From Leishmania mexicana MHOM/GT/2001/U1103 (lineage: Eukaryota; Euglenozoa; Kinetoplastea; Trypanosomatida; Trypanosomatidae), in the NCBI RefSeq assembly GCF_000234665.1, contig NC_018327.1, forward strand, positions 666,443 to 730,442: a stretch of DNA of 64,000 bases, written 5' to 3'. The notes below the pieces were generated by a model. The model was not told the origin of the DNA. It was given only the letters and a program-made list of their open reading frames with translations, and did not search any database. A program made the translations under genes and the position numbers. The stretch's first letter is position 1. Each line of letters starts with the position of its first letter. Below are positions 19,360-29,500 of this stretch, piece by piece.

Positions 19360-20208
19360 ATGACAACCTTGTTTCAAACATACGAGGAGGAGTACCGCGA
19401 CGGTGTGAGGACCATTCGAGATGAGTCGGAGGCGCTGCGCCACTCGTGCGACCGCAAGGCGACCGGGTACAAGGCGCCCCCTGCCACCGGCCCCGGAAGC
19501 CGTGTGCAGCGCGGTGCTCACTTGACAACTGTTTTGGCGCAGGTGCGGGAACTGGTGAACAGCATGGAGTACGAGGCGAATGATCTCCCCGCGGCGCACA
19601 GGCAGACGGCTAAGGAGCGCATTGCCGAGTACCGCACGAACCTGCGCGCTTTGGAGGAGAGCATTGCACGCCTCAAGGCGGACGCTAGCGCCGCTGATCG
19701 ACTGGACCTGCTTGGTGACATCGAAAGGCGAAAGGCAGGGGCGAGTGGCGCCAACGAAGCGAAAGCTTCAGGCGACCTTGATGACGAGACCAAAGTGCAC
19801 CGAATGGTGATGCTGGACAACACGGCGAAGTTCAAGGACGCCTCTGGCAAGCTACTGCAGGCAGAGCGTCTCCTGAACGACACGGAGGCGGTGGGCAACG
19901 AGGCCCTCACGAGCCTGCGCTACCAGACAGAGACGATGCAGCACATTCAGGAAACGACGATCGCGGTCGACCAGGAGGTGTCGGATGCACGCAAGATCAT
20001 CAGCGGCATGCAGAAGATGATGATCAAGCACAAGCTCATTCTCATATCCATCATCATCGTTCTTTTCTTTCTGATTTTCGTGGCCATCTACGTCAGCGTC
20101 TCGAAGAATCATCGCAACTCGTCGTCCACATCGACGGAGGTCACTGACGAACCCATCACATCGGTGGCGCCGTCGTTGTCGTGGTTGCCCAGCAAGCTAA
20201 AACAGTAG
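19360..20208 (+). CDS. Vti1-type Qb-SNARE, copy 2, with lumenal tail
   Basis: ATG 19360 gives 282 aa. It parallels the previous gene: LFQTYEEEY at the start, PPATGPGSR near residue 38, AADRLDLLGD, a SNARE helix with Gln189 at the zero layer (LRYQTETMQ), then MIKHK and a transmembrane helix (about 226-246). Unlike copy 1 it continues for about 36 residues after the membrane, rich in Ser/Thr (NSSSTSTEVTDE). For a tail-anchored SNARE this stretch would be lumenal or extracellular, which is unusual. Divergence between the copies is high, so the duplication is ancient and the two probably serve different fusion steps. The call rests on domain order and the zero-layer Gln. Confidence 0.8.
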   Translation: MTTLFQTYEEEYRDGVRTIRDESEALRHSCDRKATGYKAPPATGPGSRVQRGAHLTTVLAQVRELVNSMEYEANDLPAAHRQTAKERIAEYRTNLRALEESIARLKADASAADRLDLLGDIERRKAGASGANEAKASGDLDDETKVHRMVMLDNTAKFKDASGKLLQAERLLNDTEAVGNEALTSLRYQTETMQHIQETTIAVDQEVSDARKIISGMQKMMIKHKLILISIIIVLFFLIFVAIYVSVSKNHRNSSSTSTEVTDEPITSVAPSLSWLPSKLKQ

Positions 20209-21039
20209 ATGGATGAAGCGGAGGCCCCACTCTCAAGAGAAGAACTCGAAGAGTGTGTGTGTGTGGGGGGGGACGGGGAGGAGCCAACGCACGTGGGACC
20301 GAGACGGCGCACATTGTGCAAGCGCGCCTACACACGACGCACACCTGTGGCGCCGTCGTGCGCCGCTGCTCACCGCGTCTCTCGCCGTCCCCCCCCCCCT
20401 GCACCCCCCACACACACTCTGTGCTACCTATTGTGTCCGTGCATTCATGCGCTTGATGACGGGGGCACGTGTGCGCAGGTGCTTAGATACACACATGGGC
20501 GCCTGTTGGCGCTGACGACGCTGTCGCAGATACAACCACTCATGCGCGGGTGTTGCAGTCTACTCCTGAAGCCGCGTGCTTTCCCTCGTGAAATGGCCAT
20601 TGCTGCTGTGGATGTGGTGCCTCCCCTCCCTGCCACCTCTTTCGTAGCTTTGTATTCGTCTCTCTCCGTTTGGGCGTGTGTGAAACGTCTTGCTGTTCGT
20701 TGCCACTGTGACTGTACAACGAAGCAAGTGATGGTGAGCGCTTCGAGTGCGTGCGTGGACGACTCTTCTCCCTCTCTCCAGGCTCGGGAGCCGTGTCGAC
20801 GCACAAGAGAGAGAAGACCCTCCACTCGGTTCTCGGACACAGCCACCACGTGAGGCAGTGCGGCTTCAGCACTCATCCTCGCATGCATTGGCACGGCGGG
20901 TGTGGTGTTGCTGCTGTTGTTAGCGGGGGTGGTGTGGCGGGTGGACTCCACCAATGCCCCGACTTCCACCCCTTCTCTTCACGCACGGGGCGTACTGCGG
21001 CTTACCTCACATTCCTAGCGCTTTATTCCTCTGCCTCCA

Positions 21040-21109
<70 letters not shown>

Positions 21110-21628
21110 CACTCTCGTCCTGCCCTTCACGCAGCGCGCGCAGGAGGTAGAGACGCTAGCTGCTCTGTTACGCTCATGCTGCCTGCCCTTGGTTCTCCTT
21201 GTCGAGTCGACCCACCACCGCCACCACCACCACCACTCTCCATCCCTCTGTGCCTGCGCACGCACTTCAGGTCACCCGCTCGGTTTTCGCTCTCTGCCAC
21301 TCGCATCAACGCGGTGGGCGAATACTTCACACGGGGCCACCCCTCCATAGACCGCCCCGAGAGGTTCACATAGAGTCGCACCGCAGATAATCAGGGAAGC
21401 GCTGCTGCGTTGCGAAGCCCCTCGTCAGCCAGCGAAAGGGTGGAGGAGGGCACGACATGGAGTCCGAACAAGCGGCCAGTGTGTCTGCAACTGTGTAGTG
21501 CCTTCGATTCACGCACCCTCCTCTGGCACTCAACCCCCCTACCTCTCCGCTTGCTTGTGTGCGACAGGCGAAAAACTGGCGCGGACCCCGCTCTCGACGT
21601 CGCGCGCCTTCGCCAGGCACTTCAGACC
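20209..21628 (+). other. Intergenic/UTR spacer with microsatellites
   Basis: No convincing gene. It carries a TG/G run near 20254-20276, a C run near 20391-20400, a long CA repeat (21041-21107) and a CAC-type repeat near 21210-21232. A CT-rich tract at 21517-21560 with CAG at 21565-21567 is the likely acceptor for the BRCT gene. Confidence 0.6.
21041..21107 (+). repeat. CA dinucleotide microsatellite
   Basis: An uninterrupted CA run of 67 bases (about 33 units), the longest simple repeat in the window. It lies in the spacer between the second Vti1 and the BRCT gene and is expected to vary in length between isolates. Confidence 0.97.
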
Positions 21629-24178
21629 ATGACTTCGTCAACCTGTGGTGATGAGACAGGGCGGCACAAAGATGCCTTGAGGGAGCAAGCCACAATGCTG
21701 CTCACGCTGCACCAGCACCTGCTGCAGCACCAGAAGGCAGCGCATCAGGCCTTCACCTCTTTGGATCAGGCCTGCTGCACCTTGGCTGCTTCCTTGGCGG
21801 CGTCGTCTGCGCCCGGTGTAGTCGACAGCGCAGCTTTGAAGGATGCGTCGTCAGGGGCGACGTCGCCATTATCATTGTCGCCGCAGTCCACCGCGCAAGG
21901 ATTCACGCAGCTGCTGCGACGTGTCGAGGTACTTCATCAATTTCTCTTCATAAATCTATACGTGCATCAGCGCGAGAGCGTGTTGCGTCTCGTGGACGAA
22001 GTAGAACGGCTTGTCGCTGGGAACGCGTCAGCCCCATCGTCCTTGCCAACGCCCCACTCAACGATGCTAGATGACATTGACACCAGCAGCTGTGGCGGGG
22101 CTGACAGCTCGCACCTTGGTGAGGAGCAACGGGAACTGCGCCGGCAAATTACACAGCTCCGCTACCAGCTTGCGCGTCCTGCCAAGGCTCACGCAAGCGG
22201 TTGTCACTCCACGCACACGGACGGCGTCGCCAGCGGGCTGCTGCCTCAAACACAGACGACACCGTTCTCTTCTCCACCGCACGAGAACGGCATGTCTGGC
22301 CCCTCTTCGGCAGCATTGTGGGCTGTGCTGCACGCCGCCAGATCTCCTCGCACACAGGCAGGGGTAGCTTCATCGAAGATGCAAGGGGCCGCACGCCAGA
22401 ATATGCCCCGACTACGACTCTTCGCGCTGTCCTCGACGTTCCAGAAACACGGCGTCGCCGGTCAGCAGGGCCTTGCCGCCGTGCTGTACGCAGTGCAGCG
22501 TCGTTTTCACGTTCACGCTGTCGTACTCGGCTGCACGGCAAGCCCGGAGGCGGAAGTGGACGTGGCCGTGCGCCTCGGCTGCTTGTGCCTTGTAGTGCCG
22601 CATCATGACCTAGGCAGCTTCCCGGTCCACCCTGGCTTGGTCGTCACCAGTGATCGAGCGGTGCTCGCCCACATGGAGAGCCGCGGCGACGGCATGTCCT
22701 CCACTGCGGACGCGTCATCGCTGGGGTGCGACGCGGCGGAGGGCGATGAGGATCTGGCGCTCATGGCCGACGGCGGCGGCAAGTGCACGGCTGCTCTCGA
22801 GGAGCTCTTTGTGTCACTCGAGGCGGATTTTTCCCTCATGACCGATGCCGAGCCGGTGTGGTCATCGCCATTCACCACCGCTGCAGCGGAACGCGACGCG
22901 CCAGGCAGTCAGGCGCTCGTCGTTGAGCGGTCAGCGCTGCACCGAGACGGACGCCAAACATCGAGTCAGCGGAAGCGCCATCGCTCTGGCGGCACTGTGA
23001 ACTCATCTGCGCTCTCCACATCTGCATCAGCGCCAGAGGGTGTTGCCATGTCAGCGCATGAGTCCGACGCTCTGTCGAATACGGGAGCGGTTCTCTCCAG
23101 CCAGTCTTCGCGCGCTCGCATCACTGGCGCCGCGTGGCTGCGAACCAGCGCCGTTGCTGACGTAATGAGCCCTGCAGAGGTGTACGATGCAGCGGCAGAT
23201 GCAGACGCCGTCACTCCCTCACAGTTGGCCGTCGAGTCACAGCACGTGGGCATCACGCAGAACTTTTCATCGTCGCACCGCTCCGCTACCCCATCCGACT
23301 CCGCGCGCGCCACCCCGGTGCTGTGTCCGCACGAGGGCGTTGCGAGAGTCGATGATGCGGCCGCTCCGGCCTCCACTGCTGACGTAAGTGTGCCTCAGCA
23401 GTTTGTTTTTCAGATTAGCAACTCTGTCAAGTACCTGAAAGCTCAGTTGATGGAAGCCATTGCGCAGCTTGGCGGGGTGGTGGACCAGAGCTCCGGCTAC
23501 AGCCGCGCGTGCCGCTACCTTGTGGTGGCGGAGGGCATCACAGAGAGGACGGAGAAGTACCTTGGCGCCTGCGCTGCTGCCGCGTACATTGTGCCGCCGC
23601 GCTTTGTCTTCGATTCGCAGCGTCGTGGCTACTGGCTAGCGAACCGCGTTCAAGAGTACGACATGAGCCCTCAGCGAATCATCGCACACGCGCCACGTGC
23701 CGTTCCAATCTTCAGCAACTGGCGAGTTGTTCTCATCACTTGCCGTGCCGCCGCTGCACGGGGCGTGCTGGCGGCGTTGCTGGCTGGCGGCTGCACACAG
23801 GCCACCGCGTTTGTGGTGGACATAACGGCGGAACCACCGATGAACCCCGGCGCGCGCTTGTGCGTTTACGACGAGACCTGTGCAACCGCCGAGGGCATTG
23901 TCGAAGGGGTGTGCCCGTCTAGCAGCATCGCTGCACACACGCTGCAGTCGGCGACGCACATCCTTGTTGAGTGCAGCACCGTCACCGCTCATGGGCTCTT
24001 TCAAATGCCGGACTGGATGCCGGCCTGCGTGCGTCAGCCCGAGTACCAGCCCCGCATCTTCACACTGGAGCTGCTTTACTTTTGCCTATGCGCGCATCCA
24101 GAGCGCGTCTTCGACGCGGAGGGCCAGCTGAGCGAAGTGGACGCCCTCACCCCCGCATGCCGAGTCGAGCTTGTCTGA
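21629..24178 (+). CDS. Tandem BRCT-domain protein
   Basis: The open frame begins at 21410 with TTG; the first in-frame ATG is 21629, about 60 bases after a probable acceptor, giving 849 aa. The N-terminal ~170 residues are helical (LHQHLLQHQKAAHQAF). Around residues 265-350 is a possible divergent BRCT-like block (LRLFALSST ... LGCLCLVVP). After a long Ser/Ala-rich disordered stretch, two BRCT-like repeats fill the C-terminus: about 590-690 (AIAQLGGVVDQ, CRYLVVAEG, YIVPPRFVFDS, ending in a Trp-containing helix) and about 698-849 (WRVVLITCR, ATHILVEC, the LELLYFCL helix). BRCT pairs bind phosphopeptides in DNA damage and replication proteins (TopBP1, Rtt107, MDC1). Which of these it matches is not clear. 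No enzymatic domain is visible. Confidence 0.7.
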   Translation: MTSSTCGDETGRHKDALREQATMLLTLHQHLLQHQKAAHQAFTSLDQACCTLAASLAASSAPGVVDSAALKDASSGATSPLSLSPQSTAQGFTQLLRRVEVLHQFLFINLYVHQRESVLRLVDEVERLVAGNASAPSSLPTPHSTMLDDIDTSSCGGADSSHLGEEQRELRRQITQLRYQLARPAKAHASGCHSTHTDGVASGLLPQTQTTPFSSPPHENGMSGPSSAALWAVLHAARSPRTQAGVASSKMQGAARQNMPRLRLFALSSTFQKHGVAGQQGLAAVLYAVQRRFHVHAVVLGCTASPEAEVDVAVRLGCLCLVVPHHDLGSFPVHPGLVVTSDRAVLAHMESRGDGMSSTADASSLGCDAAEGDEDLALMADGGGKCTAALEELFVSLEADFSLMTDAEPVWSSPFTTAAAERDAPGSQALVVERSALHRDGRQTSSQRKRHRSGGTVNSSALSTSASAPEGVAMSAHESDALSNTGAVLSSQSSRARITGAAWLRTSAVADVMSPAEVYDAAADADAVTPSQLAVESQHVGITQNFSSSHRSATPSDSARATPVLCPHEGVARVDDAAAPASTADVSVPQQFVFQISNSVKYLKAQLMEAIAQLGGVVDQSSGYSRACRYLVVAEGITERTEKYLGACAAAAYIVPPRFVFDSQRRGYWLANRVQEYDMSPQRIIAHAPRAVPIFSNWRVVLITCRAAAARGVLAALLAGGCTQATAFVVDITAEPPMNPGARLCVYDETCATAEGIVEGVCPSSSIAAHTLQSATHILVECSTVTAHGLFQMPDWMPACVRQPEYQPRIFTLELLYFCLCAHPERVFDAEGQLSEVDALTPACRVELV

Positions 24179-25718
24179 GCAGGTACTCCTGCCACAACCT
24201 TGATGGAAGAGTGATGCCATTGCTGTGCGCTTGGGGACACGATAGCGGCTGGTGTGGCAACTCTTCGACGCGTTCTCGACAGAGGCGCGCACGTTTCTCG
24301 CATTGCACGACCAGTGAAGAATACTGTCGCCGCGTGAGGGTCGAAAGTCCTAGTGTGCTGAGACGCACACAGGTGCACGTACTACGGTGTAGGCGTACCC
24401 AGGAGTCGTGGCTGATGACGAGTGTCGCTCCTGCTCTCCTCTTCGCCCTCGCTCTCTCGCACCAAGTGAGATGAGCTGCACCTCACTGCACTCGCAAACA
24501 ACGAAGGTTCGCCGCGGCGGGGTGGGGGCGCCCACAGAGTCGATGCGCTATTTCGGCTTTGTGAAGCGAGAGGGGAGGGAGGGGGGATGGAGGGTCATGT
24601 GTACATGCACCTCCTCCTACACCGAGGGTGGGGAGGGTGGGTGGGTTGTGCTTTCCGCATACCCGTCACGACATGTGCCGTCGTTTCGTCTCTCCGATCT
24701 CTGCTTCCTCTCCTTCTAAGTGCGCCACTGTGTGCGTGTGTGTGTGTCTGTGTGTTGCCCTCATGCAAGGCAGGGGAGGGGGGTGAGGTCGCCGTTGCTT
24801 CTTCCGGGCGGCTTCCGGCCGCGGCGCACGGGCATATGTGTGTGTGTGTGCTTGTGTGGGGCATGACATCTCTCATCTCCTGCCTCTTATGCCGGGGAGG
24901 ATGTGAACCGGCTTTTGCTACCTTGTCTGTGAGCTTAAGTCTGTCCCGCACTGTGACCCGCCCCTCACCGTGCCCGCCACCGGTGTGTGAGACACACGAT
25001 GGATGAGGTAAAGGCGGGCCCTGCACGTTCGCCGAAGGCATTGAAAAGACAAGCAGCGATGCTTTCAGAGCGGAATGCAGACGTGGGCTCCTCCCTCGCC
25101 CTCGCCCACCTGGCCATGCCCAACGAGTTGGTGACATCACCCAGAGCAGATCGGGAAAGGGGCGACGGAGCCCCTCCACTTCATCGCTGCTGTCTTCTTG
25201 TGCTTCCGTTTAATCTCATACCAGCAAGGGCAGGAGACATGCGCATACGGGCAGAGGTGGCAAGCACATAGGCAGGCACATGAACAACCATGCACGTGGA
25301 GGCGCGTGCGCAACCATCTGTATCGGTGCTTGCATGCTTCTCCCCGTAGTGATCGAGGCGCGTAAGATGAGGTGACAGGATGCATCACGCAGATGACGTA
25401 GCAGCGCTGCTTCGGGGTGCGCCCCCTTCCCTACTGACTTTCCATGCCTTTGTCCCTCTCTCACGTCGCCACAACCCCCCTTCCCTCTGTCTCCCTCTTC
25501 TTCCGTCTCTGCTTGCTCAGTGCTGCTCTTACGCGCCCGTCATACTCACCCGTGCATCTACAGTCCCCATAACCGCGTCTCACCAGGGCTGCGCTCCCCC
25601 TCTCCCTCCCTCCGCCGCCTTTCTTCTGCACTTGCTGCACCCCAAGACTTTCTCGTGGATGAGACACACGCTCCTCTGCGTAGCGCACAGGCGGACCTCT
25701 TAGCTTCGGCAGACGAGA
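24179..25718 (+). other. Intergenic/UTR spacer
   Basis: No convincing gene. TG runs near 24733-24752 and 24838-24851. A small ATG-initiated frame at 24999-25271 has weak codon bias and is not called. The spacer ends in a strong acceptor-like tract (25466-25520). Confidence 0.6.
25466..25520 (+). promoter_or_regulatory. Probable spliced-leader acceptor for CSL4
   Basis: An almost pure pyrimidine tract ends in CAG at 25518-25520, 198 bases before ATG 25719. This is the tract-plus-AG pattern used for trans-splicing in trypanosomatids; the exact site is inferred. Confidence 0.55.
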
Positions 25719-26576
25719 ATGCCAGTCATCCTGCACACCGGTGCTCGCGTCGCACCTGGTGACGCCATCTTCACATCCCCTGCTGCTGTGACGACCTCCA
25801 ACGATGCCCTCGAAGGCGCTGCTGCCGAGGAGGCGGAGGTTGTGCCGGGGGAGGGATGCGTGGTACAGTACATAGAGCGATACGTAGCTCCAAGTGCGCC
25901 AGCCTCGTCGGCGCCGTCGGCAGCGGTGGAGCGCTCGATTATAGCCACCCGTCACGGCGTCGCACAGTGGGATGGGCGCCTTGTGTCTGTCTTTGCCCTC
26001 GCCTCCTGCGCTCTCGCCTCCGCCGGCGGGGCAGAGTACGTGACGGCGTGCGGCGCAGGCGCCTCGGACGGCTCTGCAGTCTCGTCTCCGCGACAAGCCG
26101 TGCTCGGGCCGCGGCCGGGCGACACGGTGCATCTCCGCATCACTCGGCTGAACCGCCTCTTTGCCTTTGGCGAGATCATTGCCGTAAACTGGAGTTGGTG
26201 TAGCCATCGCAGCATCTTCTCTGCGGCGGCCGGCGGCGGCAGCAACAGCGGCGTCTTCAAGGGCGTCCTGCGACAGGAGGACATCCGACCGTTCAAGCCT
26301 ACGAAAGACCAGCTGCTGCCCCCTCCGCCGTCGCTGGCCTTCGGAGTGGGGGATGTCGTGCTCGCCGAGGTCATCTCACAGTCCGACGTGCACCAGTACC
26401 AGCTCAGCACCACTGGCGAGGGCTGCGGCGTTGTGGAGAGCTTCATAACCGCTGTCGAGGGGCAATACGGAGGCCAAGCGAAGGTGAAGCTGGAGCACGT
26501 ACCCGGCCGTCGCGATGCCATGATGATCCGGAGCACAGGAGAGGTGGTGCCGCGGTGGTGCCCGCTGCTGCCGTAA
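25719..26576 (+). CDS. CSL4: Exosome subunit CSL4 (EXOSC1)
   Basis: A 285-aa protein from ATG 25719. It opens with a short strand segment containing VAPGD, resembling the N-terminal cap of CSL4 (PG-x-x-I/L), followed at about 45-55 by EGCVVQYIERYV. An S1/OB fold spans about residues 130-235: GDTVHLRITRLNRLFAFGEII, then GVLRQEDIRPF and GVGDVVLAEVI. The segment QYQLSTTGEGCGVV is characteristic of CSL4, as is the closing MIRSTGEVVPRWCPL, equivalent to its C-terminal zinc-ribbon-like strand, though only one Cys remains there. CSL4 is one of the three S1-domain cap proteins of the RNA exosome, which processes and degrades RNA in nucleus and cytosol. An Ala/Gly-rich insertion near residues 165-175 lengthens the domain. 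Confidence 0.88.
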   Translation: MPVILHTGARVAPGDAIFTSPAAVTTSNDALEGAAAEEAEVVPGEGCVVQYIERYVAPSAPASSAPSAAVERSIIATRHGVAQWDGRLVSVFALASCALASAGGAEYVTACGAGASDGSAVSSPRQAVLGPRPGDTVHLRITRLNRLFAFGEIIAVNWSWCSHRSIFSAAAGGGSNSGVFKGVLRQEDIRPFKPTKDQLLPPPPSLAFGVGDVVLAEVISQSDVHQYQLSTTGEGCGVVESFITAVEGQYGGQAKVKLEHVPGRRDAMMIRSTGEVVPRWCPLLP

Positions 26577-29500
26577 GCGATGTGACCAACGCAATCATCG
26601 GATGCCGTGGTGCTGACTGCGTGTGTGTGCTGGTGCGCGTGCTCCGGCAACTCTTTCCTCCACACCGGAGCCCTCCAAACGCACGCACACATACACGCTA
26701 ACGGACAGACGTTCTCGATAGCACCTGCGCTGCAATTCAAGGCGCCGCTAGCGGCCCTCACCTCCCCTAGCCCGGCCCACTCACGTAATACACTGTAAGG
26801 TAATCCAACACTGATCGCGACGCGCACACGGTGCCATGAACACATCCTCGCATTCCCAGGACGGCCTTCGTGTACGCTACCACACGGTGTTGTTGGTGTG
26901 CACTCCCCCCTTCCCTTAGTCCACCGCCACGACGGCTTCTCCCTCTTCGTCCATGACCGTGTCATCGCCCCTTCGTCCTCACCGTCACCGCTTTGCTTTC
27001 TGGAGTAGAGCGGGGTGGGAGCACAGCAGGAATAGCGGATGGGAAGCTGGGGAGCCTCTCATGGGACAACCACGGCAGCAGTTTCATGCATGCGCAGTAT
27101 GGTGGTGGCGATGGGTGAAGCATCGGGCATCGCTACGACGTATGTGCATGCGAAGCTTCGCAATCCAAGACGTGCTTGCGAGATCATGCGTCACTCACCA
27201 CCACTCACTACCACCTCCGACTCGGCGATGCACTCTATCGCTGCCTTTCCCCTCCTGTACTGTTTGTGTGTCTGTGTGCCCTTCCTGACACTGCGCACGC
27301 ACAACTCGCGTACTCACTCGTAGACGTGCGCAGGCGCATCACATACTCCTCGCCCGGCCTAAGCTCCCCTCCTCTGCGCTCTCTCCACCGCGTGCGCAGT
27401 CCCGCACCCTTCTCTCCCGTCTTCTCTCCTCGTGCTCTTCTTGAAGTAACACGTTGGCAAGTCAAGCAGCAACTGCTCTCCTCGCTCGCAAAACGTCAGC
27501 TCTCCACACCGGGGGTGCGAGCCGCCGACTCTGCCCCTGCAACGCCGGAGGTGCCGGCGCGGTGCACCACATCCCCCTGCTGACGAGAGGGACGTGCTTC
27601 TGCCTTGGCTGAAGCACAGCGGCGACGGCTCGCTTCGAGGGGAGCAGACGGGCAAGGGGACGTCTCTGGTGCGCGTGTGTGTTTGGCTGTCTCTCTCACT
27701 TTGAGCACTCCACTGTCAGCTATCAGGGGCGTGCTCTGCGACCGACTGGGCGACTGCACAAATTCAGTGCACCCCGATGATGACTAGTGCTACCTCGACG
27801 ACAAAGCCTACATGATTCTCATCCTGATCTGGACTGCGTGCTGATGCCTGTCTTCCTTGCGATGCTGGTGTGGTGTCGTCAGCGCCGCGCCTAGCTGCCC
27901 TCCCTGGTTCTTGGCGGTGGGAAATTGTTGATCTGTGTGTCGCTACTGCTCCTCCTCTTCTGCGGGCCTTCAGGAGGAACCCCGCGTGGAGGATGGGGGA
28001 TGCCTTCACATAGAGCGCTGGCGGACTTGCGTGGACTGTGTTATAGACTGCCTTGGCCGCGTGCAGCGTCTGCGTTGGTAGGCTCACTGTGCGGTGGACT
28101 TTGGTGGACAAGCAGCACGCAAAAGGCGTGTCGTGGCCTCCGTTCACTTCGCCACTACCTCAGCGCATGCTTGGTCCCCGTTCCGCAGCTCCTCACACTC
28201 ACTTCTCGCCTGAGACGACCTTGCGCCCCCCCCCACCGAGGCTCCTGCTTTCATTTCTCTGCATAGCTCTACTACCCCCTTCCTCCAAACGCTTCTTCCA
28301 AACGCCCCTTACTGGATTTCGGCCGTCTCTCAGGTCACGATCGCACCGCGCGGCGCGTGTGTGTGCATGCGTTGCTGCTGAAGGGAGTCATGGCTTGTTC
28401 TTCTCGCTCTTGTTGCCATGCTCTCCACCATCTCTCCCTCTCTGCGCTTGACGTGCTTGCGATGGTGGCGGGACGACTCGACCAGGCCCGCGTCTCGCCG
28501 TCTTGCGCGCTCAGACTCCTGGGCGAGTGACGCTTGCCATGCACAGGCACTCGATCGTGGACATTCGACTATGCATGCGTGAGTCTGTGCGTCTATCTTG
28601 CTTGATGGCGCACTCATTCTTCTCTTGCTCTCTCCTGTGCTTGACGTTTCTTGTGATGCGCGCACTTGCCGCTGTTGACTGAGCACTCGAGTGTCACCCC
28701 TGCAGCTGTCCGCCCCGTTGGCACTCTACTCGCCCTTCGCCGTCCCCCTCCCTCCTCCTCTTATTCTTTCGCTTCGAAGAAGGGAGAGGGGGAAGGAGCA
28801 GGGACCATTCAACTCTCCGCTGCCACTGCAGACACTCAGCTGCCCCCTCTGCCCTTTCTCTGAAGCCCCAACTCTCTGCTTCAGCATCGTCCGGCATCTC
28901 CGGTGCACGACAACGCCCCCGGACCTGTTTCGACTTACCACCTTTCCTGGCGCTTGCCACTCACCTCCATCCTTGTCACGGCGACGCTCGCTGTTGAGGC
29001 TGCATGGATGACACTGCCCGTAACGGCGACGGCCGACGCTGCGTGGAAGGGCCATGAGAGGGATGAAGCCGTTCTGCTGTTACCCAAGGCGCATGCTGTC
29101 GGCGCTCGTGGGCTGTCTGCGTTCTCACGTGTCTGTCAGTGGCGCTGATCGGTACGCTGGTCACGGCGATGGAGGTGATTGCGTGCTACATGATCAAGAG
29201 CCTGGACAAACGCCCTCATAGCGATTCGGACGTGGTGACTAAGGCAGTCATCGGATGTCTGTGGTGTGCAACGGCTCTCCCCGTCTCATCCATCATGCTG
29301 CCAAGTGCTTGCGTGTGCGCTTTTCCCTGCGCGGTCTCTTCCGGCCGCGTACGTTTCCGTGGTTTCTGTGTACGACATGGCGCGAAAGGGCGATGAGGAC
29401 CTGCGTCTTGCGCATCTTGTGGCCCCTCAGGCGTGCTTGCACCGCTTACTTGGATGCTTTCCGTGTCTTGGGGATCATTTATGGCAGATGCCATGCGCAA

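Noticed and set aside
21041..21107. CRISPR-like or telomeric repeat
   Set aside because: It is a plain CA dinucleotide run without spacers or telomeric units.
24999..25271. 90-codon ATG frame
   Set aside because: Weak codon bias, and it ends within the leader of CSL4.
28000..28266. 88-codon ATG frame following an acceptor-like CAG at 27970-27972
   Set aside because: Codon bias is close to background and no conserved motif is seen.
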